The position numbers were made by a program, and so were the translations under genes. The notes under the pieces were generated by a model, which was not told the DNA's origin, did no database searches, and saw only the letters and a list, made by a program, of their open reading frames with translations. A stretch of 64,000 nt of DNA from Madurella fahalii (taxonomy: Eukaryota; Ascomycota; Sordariomycetes; Sordariales): the NCBI GenBank assembly GCA_029876055.1, contig CM056876.1:3968001-4032000 (forward strand). The letters are read 5' to 3'. Each line of letters begins with the position of its first letter. Within the stretch, counting starts at the first letter, position 1. Below, piece after piece: positions 1 through 10,519 of the stretch.

Positions 1-1113
1 ATGATCCAGGAAATCTCCAAGTCGCTTGACCTGCTGCAGCCAACTAAGACCGAGGGTTCCCGGACCATCGGGATGCACGCCTGGCTGAGGGATGCCATCA
101 CGACGGCTACTACCAGATCCGTCTACGGTCCTATGAATCCGTACGATGATAAGGCTATTGCCGATTCTTTTTGGGAGTTTGAAAGCTGCATTATGTCCAT
201 CTTGGTCGGGTTCCTTCCTTCTATTACCGCCCGAAAAGCCATCGCAGCTCGGGATAGGGTTGCCATGGCTTTCGAAGCATACTACAAAGCCGGAGGAGTT
301 GAGAAGGCATCGGCTCTCGCCCAAAAACGATATCAAGCAGAAATCGACCATAACCTCCGGCTGCAAGATATAGCCCGCTTCGAGGTAGGCGGTTCGGTGG
401 CCATCTTGGTCAATACTGCACCTGCAGCCTTCTGGACTCTCCTCTTACTACACGCCCACCCGGGCCTCCTCGGTGATATCAGGCAGGAAGTTGATGCCTG
501 CATTGGCACAACCACTCTGAGCGACGGCTCTACCGTCAAGACTATTGAGATTACCACCCTCAAGGAAAACTGCCCCCTGTTGCTCTCCTCCTATCAGGAG
601 GTCCTTCGCCATCGCTCCATGGGGACATCGGTACGCGAGGTCACGGAAGATACGTTTCTCGACCAATGGCTGCTAAAGAAGGGCGCTATGTTGCAAATGC
701 CGAGCCGCGTCATCCATCAAGACGCCAGCCTCTGGGGCTCCAACGTTGCCGACTTCAACCCCCGTAGGTTCCTCGCCGGAGAGAAGAAGAACCGTCCGGG
801 CGATGTCTGTTTCCGCGCCTTTGGTGGTGGCAAGACGCTTTGCCCAGGCCGGCACTTTGCAACCAACGAGATCCTCGCTGTCGTCGCTTCCTTCATCGCA
901 AGATTTGATATGGAGCCGGTTGACGGAAGCTGGGAGCTTCCCACTACCCTGAATACGAATGTTGCTTCGGTCGTCATGGAGCCGGATCATGATATTCAAG
1001 TTCGGATCAAGACACGACAGGGATTCGAGAATGTCAAGTGGGCCGTTAGTCTTGCTGGATCGGAGAAGGTCTTTGCTATGGTGACGGAAGATACCGGCGG
1101 CGAGGTTGAGTAG
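1..1113 (+). CDS. Cytochrome P450, 3' part (N-terminus outside window)
   Basis: Haem-thiolate monooxygenase, probably bound to the endoplasmic reticulum. The heme-binding signature FRAFGGGKTLCPGR starts at visible residue 271, with the cysteine ligand at 281. The helix-K ExxR pair is E200/R203 in YQEVLRHR. The stretch around residues 235-258 (RVIHQDASLWG...FNPRRF) is the expected region between helix K and the heme loop. Only 370 residues are visible, against about 500 for the family, and no N-terminal membrane anchor is seen. The ATG at base 1 is therefore most likely internal and earlier exons lie to the left. The overall style resembles fungal P450s related to the CYP7/CYP8 group; the substrate cannot be told from sequence. 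The stop is TAG at 1111-1113. Confidence 0.9.
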   Translation: MIQEISKSLDLLQPTKTEGSRTIGMHAWLRDAITTATTRSVYGPMNPYDDKAIADSFWEFESCIMSILVGFLPSITARKAIAARDRVAMAFEAYYKAGGVEKASALAQKRYQAEIDHNLRLQDIARFEVGGSVAILVNTAPAAFWTLLLLHAHPGLLGDIRQEVDACIGTTTLSDGSTVKTIEITTLKENCPLLLSSYQEVLRHRSMGTSVREVTEDTFLDQWLLKKGAMLQMPSRVIHQDASLWGSNVADFNPRRFLAGEKKNRPGDVCFRAFGGGKTLCPGRHFATNEILAVVASFIARFDMEPVDGSWELPTTLNTNVASVVMEPDHDIQVRIKTRQGFENVKWAVSLAGSEKVFAMVTEDTGGEVE

Positions 1114-2426
1114 GAGCTACAACTCGAAAACAGTGTCATGGTGGGATGCGGCGGCTGTACAGTACCTATATTGAAGCGAAGGCATAGACCATAACGTAAA
1201 GCCCTCCCTTCCGGGAATGCTTTTACTCCTCGTTCCAGGCATTCAAATTTCCGTTCCCGAGGTACCCATCCGTGATGGATATATCCTAGGGTAGAGTCAG
1301 GTACACGATTCTTCAAAATAACACCCCGCGTTCGAGTCGGAGCCGGCACCACACAATCCTGCCTATGCCCCCCCGGCCCATATGGACAGAATTTGACGTA
1401 CGACCCAGGATAGACGGCACTAGGAACCGCTTGCATTGTATCGCGCCTTTGACGCTATATTGGGGCTAAGTATGACTAATAGGTGACAGAATTGCGTGAC
1501 AAGAAGAAGGGAGTTCTACCCGACATTCTTGGTTTTGGCCCCGTGGATAGGAAAGAATAGCCGAAGGAAACTATGAAGTTGTATACAGTTGGGCATGTGA
1601 GATGGTTGCAAAGGGGAGCCGGGCCACCTGCCGCTTAGGGCGACTTTTTGACACCATTGTCAGCTCTCCAACATCCCAGCGCTCTTGCGGTTGCCGTACA
1701 ACCTCATTTTACTTGAGAGGTTGTGTGGGTCACTTACCCCTGCATCTTAGCATATAGCTGCAGGCTGCGGGGTGCAGGTCCAGGCATGATATGGAGCTGA
1801 AACCCCGGCCTTACACCCTCCAAGACATCCTGCTGTCCATTATTTCCAGAAGAACGGCGCCAAGACCAATAGCTGCCCCTTTTCGCATTTCTATTGCATT
1901 GGACACAGAGGGGTATGTGGGGCATTACTCTCTATATTCAACAAATATGCCCGCGATTAGTAGCACCCGTATCGACTCAAGTCCTAGAAACCTTAGAATA
2001 GCGCTATGACGGGAAGAGGGTTTCGAAGATCCCTACCCCATTTGTCGCATGCCAGCTACTGGCCGAATGCCGAGATTCCCGTATACTAGGTTGTCAACTT
2101 TGGGCGTGACCCGCGCCGGAACTGGTGACTGATAAATATTGTCAATGTGTGTGGGGTCTTTCACTGACCATTAACCCGCCGTGTGGCGACAGCTAATCAG
2201 GAGATATCTCAAAATTTGTGGAAGGAATAGACGAGGGTGTTTTACAAGGAGAGATCTGCTGCCTGGTACACATATATCTAAGCCTGTCTCGAACCCGTCT
2301 GAGTTTTCTCGAGATATCATGCTTCAGTCTGGGGTCAACCAACCCGTGGGAAATAGTGGTCTCTTCCCATTCACTTGAATATCCTCCTTGCTCAACGGTC
2401 AGCGTCTTCATGCCCGTGTTGCCAAA
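1114..2426. other. Intergenic, no gene seen
   Basis: Short overlapping frames on both strands, none with a domain, a consistent splice structure or a long open frame. It holds the terminator of the P450 and the promoter of the secreted-protein gene starting at 2427. No specific regulatory motif is recognised. Confidence 0.5.
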
Positions 2427-4512
2427 ATGCAATACCTCTTCGCTTTCTTATTCCTTGTCCTAACGGTGTTGGGGCAAGACGTCCCCATCCTCCTTGACGG
2501 TGCACTCGTGGATGCTACGGCTACAGACGACTCCTACAATACCGGCGGTACCATATCGCTGAACGGATGGACCGTCATAGTCCCGAAGAATATGCTGGTT
2601 ACTTTTCCGGCCGCCTTTGTGCCGTGGAAGGACTTTGTTGCTGCTAAAGACTCATTCTTGGGTTTCGAGGTCAATGTGAGTCTGAGCTTAACCTCGTACA
2701 GAGTCAATCAAGAGCTAATAACTTGCGCCAGGTTGCCGGTAACATCGTAAATGGCCAGTCACTTGCCGCCCAAATCATCATTTCCGAGTTCGCCATGGAG
2801 TGGAACCAAGGCCACATCGAGGAGATCAACTTCGACGGGACAATGAAAATTCGGAATGGGCCGATAATCCGCATTAACGACCCCAACGCCGTCTTCTCAG
2901 CTGGCTACTCGTTCCCGTTTATGGTGGCTGACGACCAGAACCCCAGTGTCACTGCATTCTCGGGCTTCCCCATGTGCGTGCCACGGTCATCCAACGACAC
3001 ACTCTGTCCCTTGTCCAATCGACCGTCGATCCCCGGATCCACCGCACCGCAGCGGATCTTGTAGGTACTCTGGGGCTCCTCAATAGGCTGGTGGCTGGCA
3101 GCAGAGGAAGTTTCTTGCTAACACTCGACAGCCAAGCCCCTGACCCCCTGATCATGGCCCCTTTGCTGGTCGGCGACTTCATCACCTACAGGGGCTTCCG
3201 GCTAGGCAACGAGATCATCTGCTATGAGATCGTAGCATGGAACGTTCAAATCACGACGACAGGGTCGCCCACCTATATCCGCGTGGAGGAGTCTCTGGTC
3301 GGCGTCTACGCGGCGAATCCACTCGGGGAAGTTGCCGAAACGCGCTTTGTTGGTTACGTCTCAGATCCATCGGTGACCGTTTCTATCAGCGCCGTCGACA
3401 TCGACCCCTGCACGGGCCGGACGACAGACCGTTCCATCGGTGTGGGTCAGAGCCGCCCCGAGGAAGGTGGCCGCAATAAGTGGCTCTCGCGAATCGACGG
3501 CACGCAGACCAGCGCTTACACGCGGGAGTACCGCGCCATTGCCAGCAGCGGAACTGTGCGAACCAAGAACGGTATCCTAGCAGGTCAATACGCGTTCCCA
3601 ATCATGGAATGGATCCAGCCCGAACTGCTCGCCCCCGGTAATGAGCCCTTGGTCAATGACTACTCCCAGATGACCCACCTCACCCGCGGCATCGGTCCCG
3701 ACGAAAACGGCAACATACTGGGGCCCCTCGATCCCTTCCCTCAATCAGGGGTCACAGTATTCGACCCGTCCTCTTGCCCTCCTATCGACCCAGTTGACCC
3801 ACTGACCCCCACCCCACGCATCGAAGCGACCATTGGCAGCGTCACAGTCTCCGACTCGGCGCCCCTCTTCGTCCGCTCCGACGATACCTTTACCCTCCGC
3901 GGGTTCCAAGACAACTCCAGCCCCGAACTCGCCAATGAGACGCTCACTTGGACCTGGGCCCTCGTCGAGTCCTCCTCAGCCGGCACGGAGTCCGACCTGA
4001 CGACCTTCACCGTAAGCACCGACGGCGAATCCGTCTCGGTCAGGTTCGCCAGCGCCGCCCCGACCGGCGAGTACGTCTTCCAGCTTTCCATCGCCTCCCC
4101 GACGCACGGCACCGCCGGCAACGCCACCTTCACGGCCGCCTTCTTCACCGGCCCGGACACGGTGACGGTTGAGGCCGTGACCTGGACGAGCTCGCAAAGC
4201 GGGACGCTGGGCGTGACGTGCAGGAGCAACTACCTCGTGGACGCAAAAGTCGGGATGCAGGTCACCTACCTCGGCGACGACGGCACGACGACGTCGAATA
4301 TGGCGGCTACGCCGCCGGGGAGCGGCATGTGGAGCTTTTCGTCGAGGGATGTGGACCGGCCGGGCACGGTGACGTGCAGGAGTCTGTTGGGCGGCGTGGC
4401 GAGTCGGACGGGCACGACGGCGAAGAGGGACGTTCGCGTGCGCGCCGGGCCGGGAAGAAGGTCGGATGGAGGGCGGAGAGCGGGGGTGATGAGGCGGCGG
4501 AAGGTGTTGTAG
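2427..4512 (+). CDS. Secreted protein of unknown function, three exons
   Basis: Exons 2427-2675, 2732-3060 and 3132-4512 give 652 residues. Intron 1 (56 nt) opens with GTGAGT, has a GCTAATAAC branch region and ends CAG. Intron 2 (71 nt) opens with GTAGGT, has GCTAAC near its 3' end and ends CAG. Both join the frames exactly. The start is the ATG at 2427 because it opens a clear signal peptide (MQYLFAFLFLVLTVLGQ) and has A at -3. The middle part is a globular domain with no catalytic motif I recognise. Residues from about 370 onward look like one or two Ig/PKD-like beta-sandwich modules rich in Thr, Ser and Val. The very C-terminus is Arg-rich (RRSDGGRRAGVMRRRK) with no GPI or membrane segment. 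It is probably an extracellular or wall-associated protein; no function is assigned. Confidence 0.8.
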
Positions 4513-5224
4513 GTTGTGGGTGTACAGATACCTCAGTTAGGTACCTTACTTCAATCAGAACAGCCTTTCATAGTAGTGCTTGCCTGCAGGTACTTCCGTC
4601 TATACAGCCGTAAATGTTCGCCTCAGTTAGCTTGTCTGCCTTGCGGTAGGATCTGGGGATTGAGCCGTAGTCGGGGGTCCTGTCCACCGTTACTCAACCG
4701 CTGTGGGAAATGGCCACGGTGCCGTAGCGATCGTCGGTGCTGTGTCCAAGAGTCTCCCCATTGTACTTGGTCTCGATATTCTTCAAAAACAAGGATCTTG
4801 ATAAACTAATTACATAGCGAATAATTACCAAGCACCATGTGCGGACAGTGCTTCATACCATGCATTCATGGCAGCGGAGACGATGTTAGAACCTGGCGCT
4901 AGACTTTACACCTCAGTGGACTAAAGGGCAAATGCAGGTGCCGTAGTAGATGGGACATATATGTACTAGTGCACTGTTAAACGCTTGAATAGGTAAAGCT
5001 TGAGTGATTCGGGTAGCATTACAATACAAAGACATGACATCCTACACAGACATACAATAACACAACCGCGACCTTCGATGTCAGCAGGCAAGCGGAAGGG
5101 GTTAGGAAACTGGAGATTTTTCATAGGCCCATGAAAGCACAAGGCCATTGATAAAATTCCTTTGGACTGGACAGAGCATTTACACTCGGTTCTCCTGGTA
5201 CTTCACAAGGAAAATCTCGAGCAC
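4513..5224. other. Intergenic between convergent genes
   Basis: 3' flank of the secreted-protein gene and of the minus-strand membrane-protein gene. No open frame above 100 codons and no repeat or RNA gene recognised. Confidence 0.5.
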
Positions 5225-6050
5225 TTAGGCAGCTGACACTATGCCAACAGCTGCAGCCCAGTCTAAAACTGTGAACAGAGCATCCAAGACTGTGATTCTA
5301 TCCAAACCCTTGCCCATAATCCATCTGTCACTCCGTAACGCTGTTGAAAAGTTCATGAATGCTTGCGAGAAATTGGCCAGCCCAAGAACGACTAGCGCCG
5401 TCACGTCGAGCGGTATATCTCCCCGGACGGAACTAGTCGAGAACGTTTTTGATGGTCTGATCATGGCGTAAAGACGGATGATGGCTAAAAGGGCCATTGA
5501 AGTGTTGATTGCCCCTAGATAAGCCATCGTGTCATGATGCCAGCCGTCGCCCTCTGGAACTTTTCGGATCATTGCGTCGCTGCTACTCTTGCGCCTGGAG
5601 AGCTTGCGCATCATCAGGGGCTGCTTGAAGCAAAAGTGATAGAAGGCACTGGAATGCCATAACTACAACGGTTACAGGATCAGCTGAGATCGGCCGGGGA
5701 GGGCGCAGGGTGCGCGGGGTCAGTCTTGATTCCTCAGGACTCACCGCATTGCCAGCGTAAAGAGCTTTGAGGACGCCAGCGTTCGTAAGATAACCGAGCA
5801 TTTTTGCATCTGCGGTGGCAAGGGTGGCCAAGCCGTGGGTCCATACCGTCGTGACGGCTATGTTATATGGTTCAACGCAGTACGCCCGAACTGGCTTTAC
5901 CTCGGTTCGTCCCCTCGCCTGGAGTCAGGTGTCTGGACAAAGATTACGTGAGACTACGAAGATTGGCCGGGATAGTCGGAGCATGAACTTCTTTAGGTGA
6001 ACCAACTGCACCCTTGCCCATACCTGCGCTACGCCAAGTCCCGTCGTCAT
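5225..6050 (-). CDS. Small multi-pass membrane protein, three exons
   Basis: Proposed exons on the minus strand are 6050-6024, 5918-5745 and 5662-5225, giving 212 residues. Intron 1 (105 nt) opens GTATGG and ends CTCCAG after a CTGAC branch-like site. Intron 2 (82 nt) opens GTGAGT and ends TGTAG. All junctions are phase 0, and the spliced frame gives a coherent protein. There are about four hydrophobic segments: around ALYAGNALWHSSAFYHF, around YLGAINTSMALLAIIRLY, around LDVTALVVLGLANFSQAF, and at the C-terminus LDWAAAVGIVSAA. Basic residues (MMRKLSRRK) sit between the first two. I do not recognise the family. The first 27-nt exon is the least certain part; an alternative start is the internal ATG at 5801. 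Confidence 0.65.
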
Positions 6051-6380
6051 GCAATGCAACACCCCTCTCCGCTTGTGCCCCGAAATAGACAGTAACAGGC
6101 ATTTGCACATATACGCTGGCGTGGTTCCCGTGAGAGAGGAAGTCGTGTCCTACAAGGAAGTAAAGAGGCAAATAGGGACACGCTGCACAAGGCATTGCAC
6201 ATGAGCCATGTATATGTCACTGAATGAGTACTCCGTTGAGGTCAGAACTTCTATATCACTACGGATTGTCTTTTAAAGGTTCCAAACCCTCCGATATTGA
6301 CATCAACGCGGATGCAGGCCTCGCATACGTGTAGAATTGAGGAGATCGTCCTAAATGAAACGAAAAAGTAATCCATTTTC
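6051..6380. other. Intergenic, no gene seen
   Basis: Upstream region of the membrane-protein gene and 3' flank of the methyltransferase, which lies in the same orientation. No motif recognised. Confidence 0.4.
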
Positions 6381-7262
6381 TCACTTCCGGCAGACGGCCA
6401 CAGACGCTATCATTGGGATCCCAACGCCGTTTTTCCCGTTCGGCATTGTGTACTGCTCTGCAATCTTGGCTGTCTTCTCGTGCATCAAGGCGCGGAATCT
6501 GGTCTTCTCACTGTCGAGCCAATCTTTCCATACGGCGCGGAACGTGTGTGCCAGCAAGTCGACAATCCCTTCCACGGTTTCCGCCCCATAATGAACCTTC
6601 ATGGAAGAAACCTTGACGTCGCGGAAACCTCCTTGGGACAGGACAAACTCCAAGTGGGAGGGCTGCAGCCACTCCGGCGATAAGGGGAGCCGATATGGCT
6701 GCTCGTCCGGACGGATCTCCAATTGTGCCGCCTTGACAACGGGATCGAAGTAGCCAAGGTCGATCCAGGACGTCACGACAGCCACACCGCCTGCTCGGAG
6801 CGTCCTGTGGATCTCCTTGGCTCCCGCGAGGCCGTCCACGTAGAAAAGGATCCCGAGATTAGTGATGCTGTGCGTGAAGGTGTCGTCACCGAATTCGAGA
6901 TGCTCTCCGGGCATGACATGGCCCGTGATGCTGTATCGCTGTCCTTCATTCAGCCCTTCAAGCTTGCGCTGGGCAATCTCGACCATGTTTGACGCAGCAT
7001 CGACGACGTAGATTGTTGCAGCGGCTGTTCCCGCGCCGTCGTCGCCGCGGTGTCGTCGCATGATCTCCTCGCTGACGATGCCAGTACCGCAGGAGTTGTC
7101 GAGCACAACGGAACCCGGCGCTCCGGCATCGGCAAGCTGCGGGAGCTCTAGCAAGGAGACTGCGAGCTCCCGGGTGCATCCACCTGTGGACTTCTCATAG
7201 TCTTCAGCTGCCGCGTCGAAATGCTCGATGGCGGTTTTGGGTTGACCTTCCTTAGCCGCCAT
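6381..7262 (-). CDS. Class I SAM-dependent methyltransferase
   Basis: A single exon of 293 residues. The Rossmann-fold motif I is VLDNSCGTGIVS at residues 53-64. The acidic residue ending strand 2 is D88 in IYVVDAASNMV. A motif II/III-like stretch follows around LEFGDDTFTHSITNLGILF, then ALRAGG-type post-motif text (LRAGGVAVVTSW). These mark a Methyltransf_11/25-type enzyme that transfers a methyl group from S-adenosylmethionine to a small molecule. The acceptor is unknown. The start is the ATG at 7262 (MAAKEGQ). The same frame is open further upstream to 7526, but that part does not look like a methyltransferase N-terminus. It sits 5 kb from the P450, but no polyketide or peptide synthase is visible, so a secondary-metabolite cluster is not shown. 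Confidence 0.88.
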   Translation of the reverse strand: MAAKEGQPKTAIEHFDAAAEDYEKSTGGCTRELAVSLLELPQLADAGAPGSVVLDNSCGTGIVSEEIMRRHRGDDGAGTAAATIYVVDAASNMVEIAQRKLEGLNEGQRYSITGHVMPGEHLEFGDDTFTHSITNLGILFYVDGLAGAKEIHRTLRAGGVAVVTSWIDLGYFDPVVKAAQLEIRPDEQPYRLPLSPEWLQPSHLEFVLSQGGFRDVKVSSMKVHYGAETVEGIVDLLAHTFRAVWKDWLDSEKTRFRALMHEKTAKIAEQYTMPNGKNGVGIPMIASVAVCRK

Positions 7263-10200
7263 GGTTACTGTCTTGCTGGGATCTTTGAGTATTGTGGTGA
7301 AGTTCAACTGGAGCAGAACAGGTGTCGTGTCCACGCAATGGCGAGATGTGGCATTGTAAACGCCAGATTCGCCGCTACCGGTTGCGGAACGAGAACCTTG
7401 ATAGCTCAAGGCACTCCTCACACTGATGTAAGGAGGTCTTGGCATGCAGTCCGTTCGAGTCATCACCGGATTCGACTGAGCAAGTTTGCCCTTAGTAATC
7501 CACACTAGAATACCCAAATGGGGCATGTCAGAAACGGCTTTTCATGACCCCGATTTACGGGAATCTAGCTTAAGGCTGCGGGAACTTTGATGGCATTACA
7601 CCATAACTGTGCGCCTGCTGGAGCTCTGACAACTCGCTCTGAAGATGATGAGGATGAAGATGAGAACCACAGGAAAAAAAAAAAAAGACCAGGAAGCGGA
7701 AAATGTTATGTTACGGTACAATACATTCTCCATGTAACTTCCTTAGCTAAGATAATTTTGTTTTATGCAGTGAGAATCGGATCCCTTGCCCTGCTGAACC
7801 TACTGTACTGTAGTGTCAACATGCAGCGTATCGGCCTCGGCTTCGTCGTCAAGACGGCCTTCCGCATCGTGCAATTCTACCTCGTGTCGCCGTGGTTGGT
7901 CGTCTGGGTGCTGGATGTCTATCAGGGGACGTACCTGCATATTCGTTGCTCTCAGATCTGCCTGCGGGGTTACCAACAACTCTTCTGCTGTCCGATACGT
8001 CGGTTTGGCCATCTTTTAATTCGGTCGACGCCTACCCCCGATCTGGAGATTGCTTAGATCCTACATGACAAGATCACAAACACCACATCATCAAGCGAAG
8101 CATTCACAGGGGTCAACGGCACTGTGGTGTCCTTCGGGGGGTGTTTCACCCGCCCGCTCGGTCTGTTGTCGAGTGGGAAGCTGCGCGCGGTAGCTATCAC
8201 GGTCCGGCACTTGGGAAGTCCGTTTTGGGTGCTCAGCAGTGTTGCGCTATTGGGGACTCCTTTTCTTAGGGATTACTATAGATTTGAATCACTATGACAC
8301 CGGCAATATGTGTACGTCTCCGATCTGTGGAGGAGGAGTGCTATTTGGTACCGAGCCTGCTTCTGTTGCCTTCGCTTCGTTAGATTTGAGACGATAGGTA
8401 ACTTTAGGCTATATTTACAGTCTCCCCACCGGTTTCTTCGTTTCATTTTGACTTAAAGGCCCCGGCAAAGCGTCAATATCACCATCGCCGCTGAAAACCA
8501 AGCATATATCACGGCAGACACATGGACGGCGTAGGCCCACGTACCATATATCCCCCTGCTACTCAATGTTCCTGCGTTGGAATATCTTTTTTTTTTTTTT
8601 TTTTTTGGCTGTTGAGCTCTAGTTTGTAACTTTCCAGCTCGGGCCCCTGTTTAAAGATACACGCTAATAAACGATGGTTGAACTGTAGATCTATCGAGCT
8701 AACGAAATTAGCAAAAGTTACATCCAGATAAAGAACCCAATACAGTCCTGCGGAACGGAAGCCACAGATTCGACAGGAACCGAGGCTGACGAAGTTGGGC
8801 ACATTTCCCGTTCGAACGGTCGAGTCATATCAGATGTCCATTTACCTTACGGGGCCATCATCATCCGGCTTTCACCATTTTTCACAGCTCTGCAGGTGAA
8901 TTAATTTTGCATTTCCTACCCCATCAACAATCATTTCTGCTGTGCAAACCCTAGAGTGTCTTATTCTTTAAGGTTAGGCTACACGCATCCATACAGTGCC
9001 GTGAGCGCAGTGCGTCAGGTCGGTGACTCTAGGTCATCAAAATCTGTCAGATTACCGAAAACAACTAGATAACTCAGACCAACGAGCTTAATGGAGATTG
9101 TCAATTCATCAAAAATGATGAGTACGCCCAGAACAAGCAGTTGCGAGTATGAGCAAGTCAACCAACACTCTCAGCAGCTGGGAAGTCACTATCGCCGCCT
9201 TTGCATATCCTTCAATAGCGACAAATGACGCCGAGCCAGATTCTGAGGAGTCACAACCGTTAGGATGATACCAAACTCAGCTCCAAGCGCCACCGCCTGC
9301 CGGTATCACCTATCGTTAAAGCATGACAACGACTTCCCTGATGTCACCGATCGAGCCTCTAGTCTACGCTGCTTGAGGATGGATCAGGATAGAGTGGGGA
9401 GGTGCGGTTCTAGAATTGCGGGCGAGGAGGACTCGGACGGAGAGAGGAGCGCGTCAGGCTGTGCGTATTCATTAGCCAAGCTCGTCTCAGTGAAGCCGCA
9501 TCTCGGGGGGGGGGGGGGGTGCACCGATGGCTGTGCAAGCCCACTGCCTGTCAGCAATTTCCGGCGGGTGAATAATTGGTTGCAGATTTGCTAATATCAA
9601 TTGACAAAATCCTTTACAATCCTCCTGCTCATTAATACTCGGTTCTTCGATGACGAGACGCTCCGTATCTTCGCATTTTCCTTCCCCCTCAAAATGCTCC
9701 AAATCAAGCCAAAGAAGACAGTGGTGGAATCATAGTGGCAATCCCAAAAAGTAGTATAACATTACGCCGAATTCATGCGACACCCCGCTACTGGAGAACT
9801 TACGAGCGCTAGAATTGTCAAAGCTTTGCTCCAGGATAACAACCTGTCATGCCAGAGGCTAGAGTTACTCGGATCGCTGATCGACGTGATCGTACCCTCA
9901 TGCGCTTCCGCGACGTGGAACGGGGTCTAGTGTGTGTGCGAAGACTTGATTCTGCGGCACGCGTCGAAATTTCCAGTCGTTCTAGGGTGATTCAGGTGTA
10001 CCTTTCGTGGAAGGAGTTGCAGCAAGGCGGTAGATAAGCAAAGGTATCTGGGCACTCTGACTGAGTGCGATACCGGGAACCTATTCTTATTTCCAATTTA
10101 AGCACCTACTTGTGACACCAACTAAAGACCGAGAGTTCAAAGGCGGTTCGGTAGTGTGTGACTGGTCGGTGACCGTGAGTGGTCGGAAAGTAGGGCTAAC

Positions 10201-10519
10201 TTACCTGTGTGGACAAATGCTCCTTAGCATACTGAGTGTTTTCCGGGCTTTGGTGGCTGGTGATTCAGCACTCCGGATACCTACTTATCTTTTTTCCAGG
10301 TCAGTTAGCCTAGCAAAGCGCCGGACAAAAGGTGCACCCCGCACGAGCTGGAGGCCTCACGGCGGTGCCTTCTTGGCCGCCTCGCTTCCGTACCGCCGCA
10401 GCCTCAAGACTGGGAACAATCAATTCATCATTTATCAGTTTCCCAAACACGCCTCCCTCCTCTTACCAGCACGATCACGTCCATATTTGTGTCGCCATTC
10501 AGTCCGCAGACACAGCAAG
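7263..10519. other. 3.2-kb stretch without a convincing gene
   Basis: Contains a 19-nt T run at about 8588 and a run of 13 G at about 9507. The frame at 7750-7960 on the plus strand is hydrophobic (around NMQRIGLGFVVKTAF) and follows an AG acceptor-like site, but it has no start and no recognised family. A 70-codon minus-strand frame from an ATG at 8012 overlaps it. Neither is called as a gene. The last few hundred bases are the promoter of the HET gene at 10520. Confidence 0.4.

Noticed and set aside
7587..8057. 156-codon frame with hydrophobic part, and an overlapping 70-codon minus-strand frame from an ATG at 8012
   Set aside because: No consistent start, domain or splice structure; the evidence does not favour either strand.
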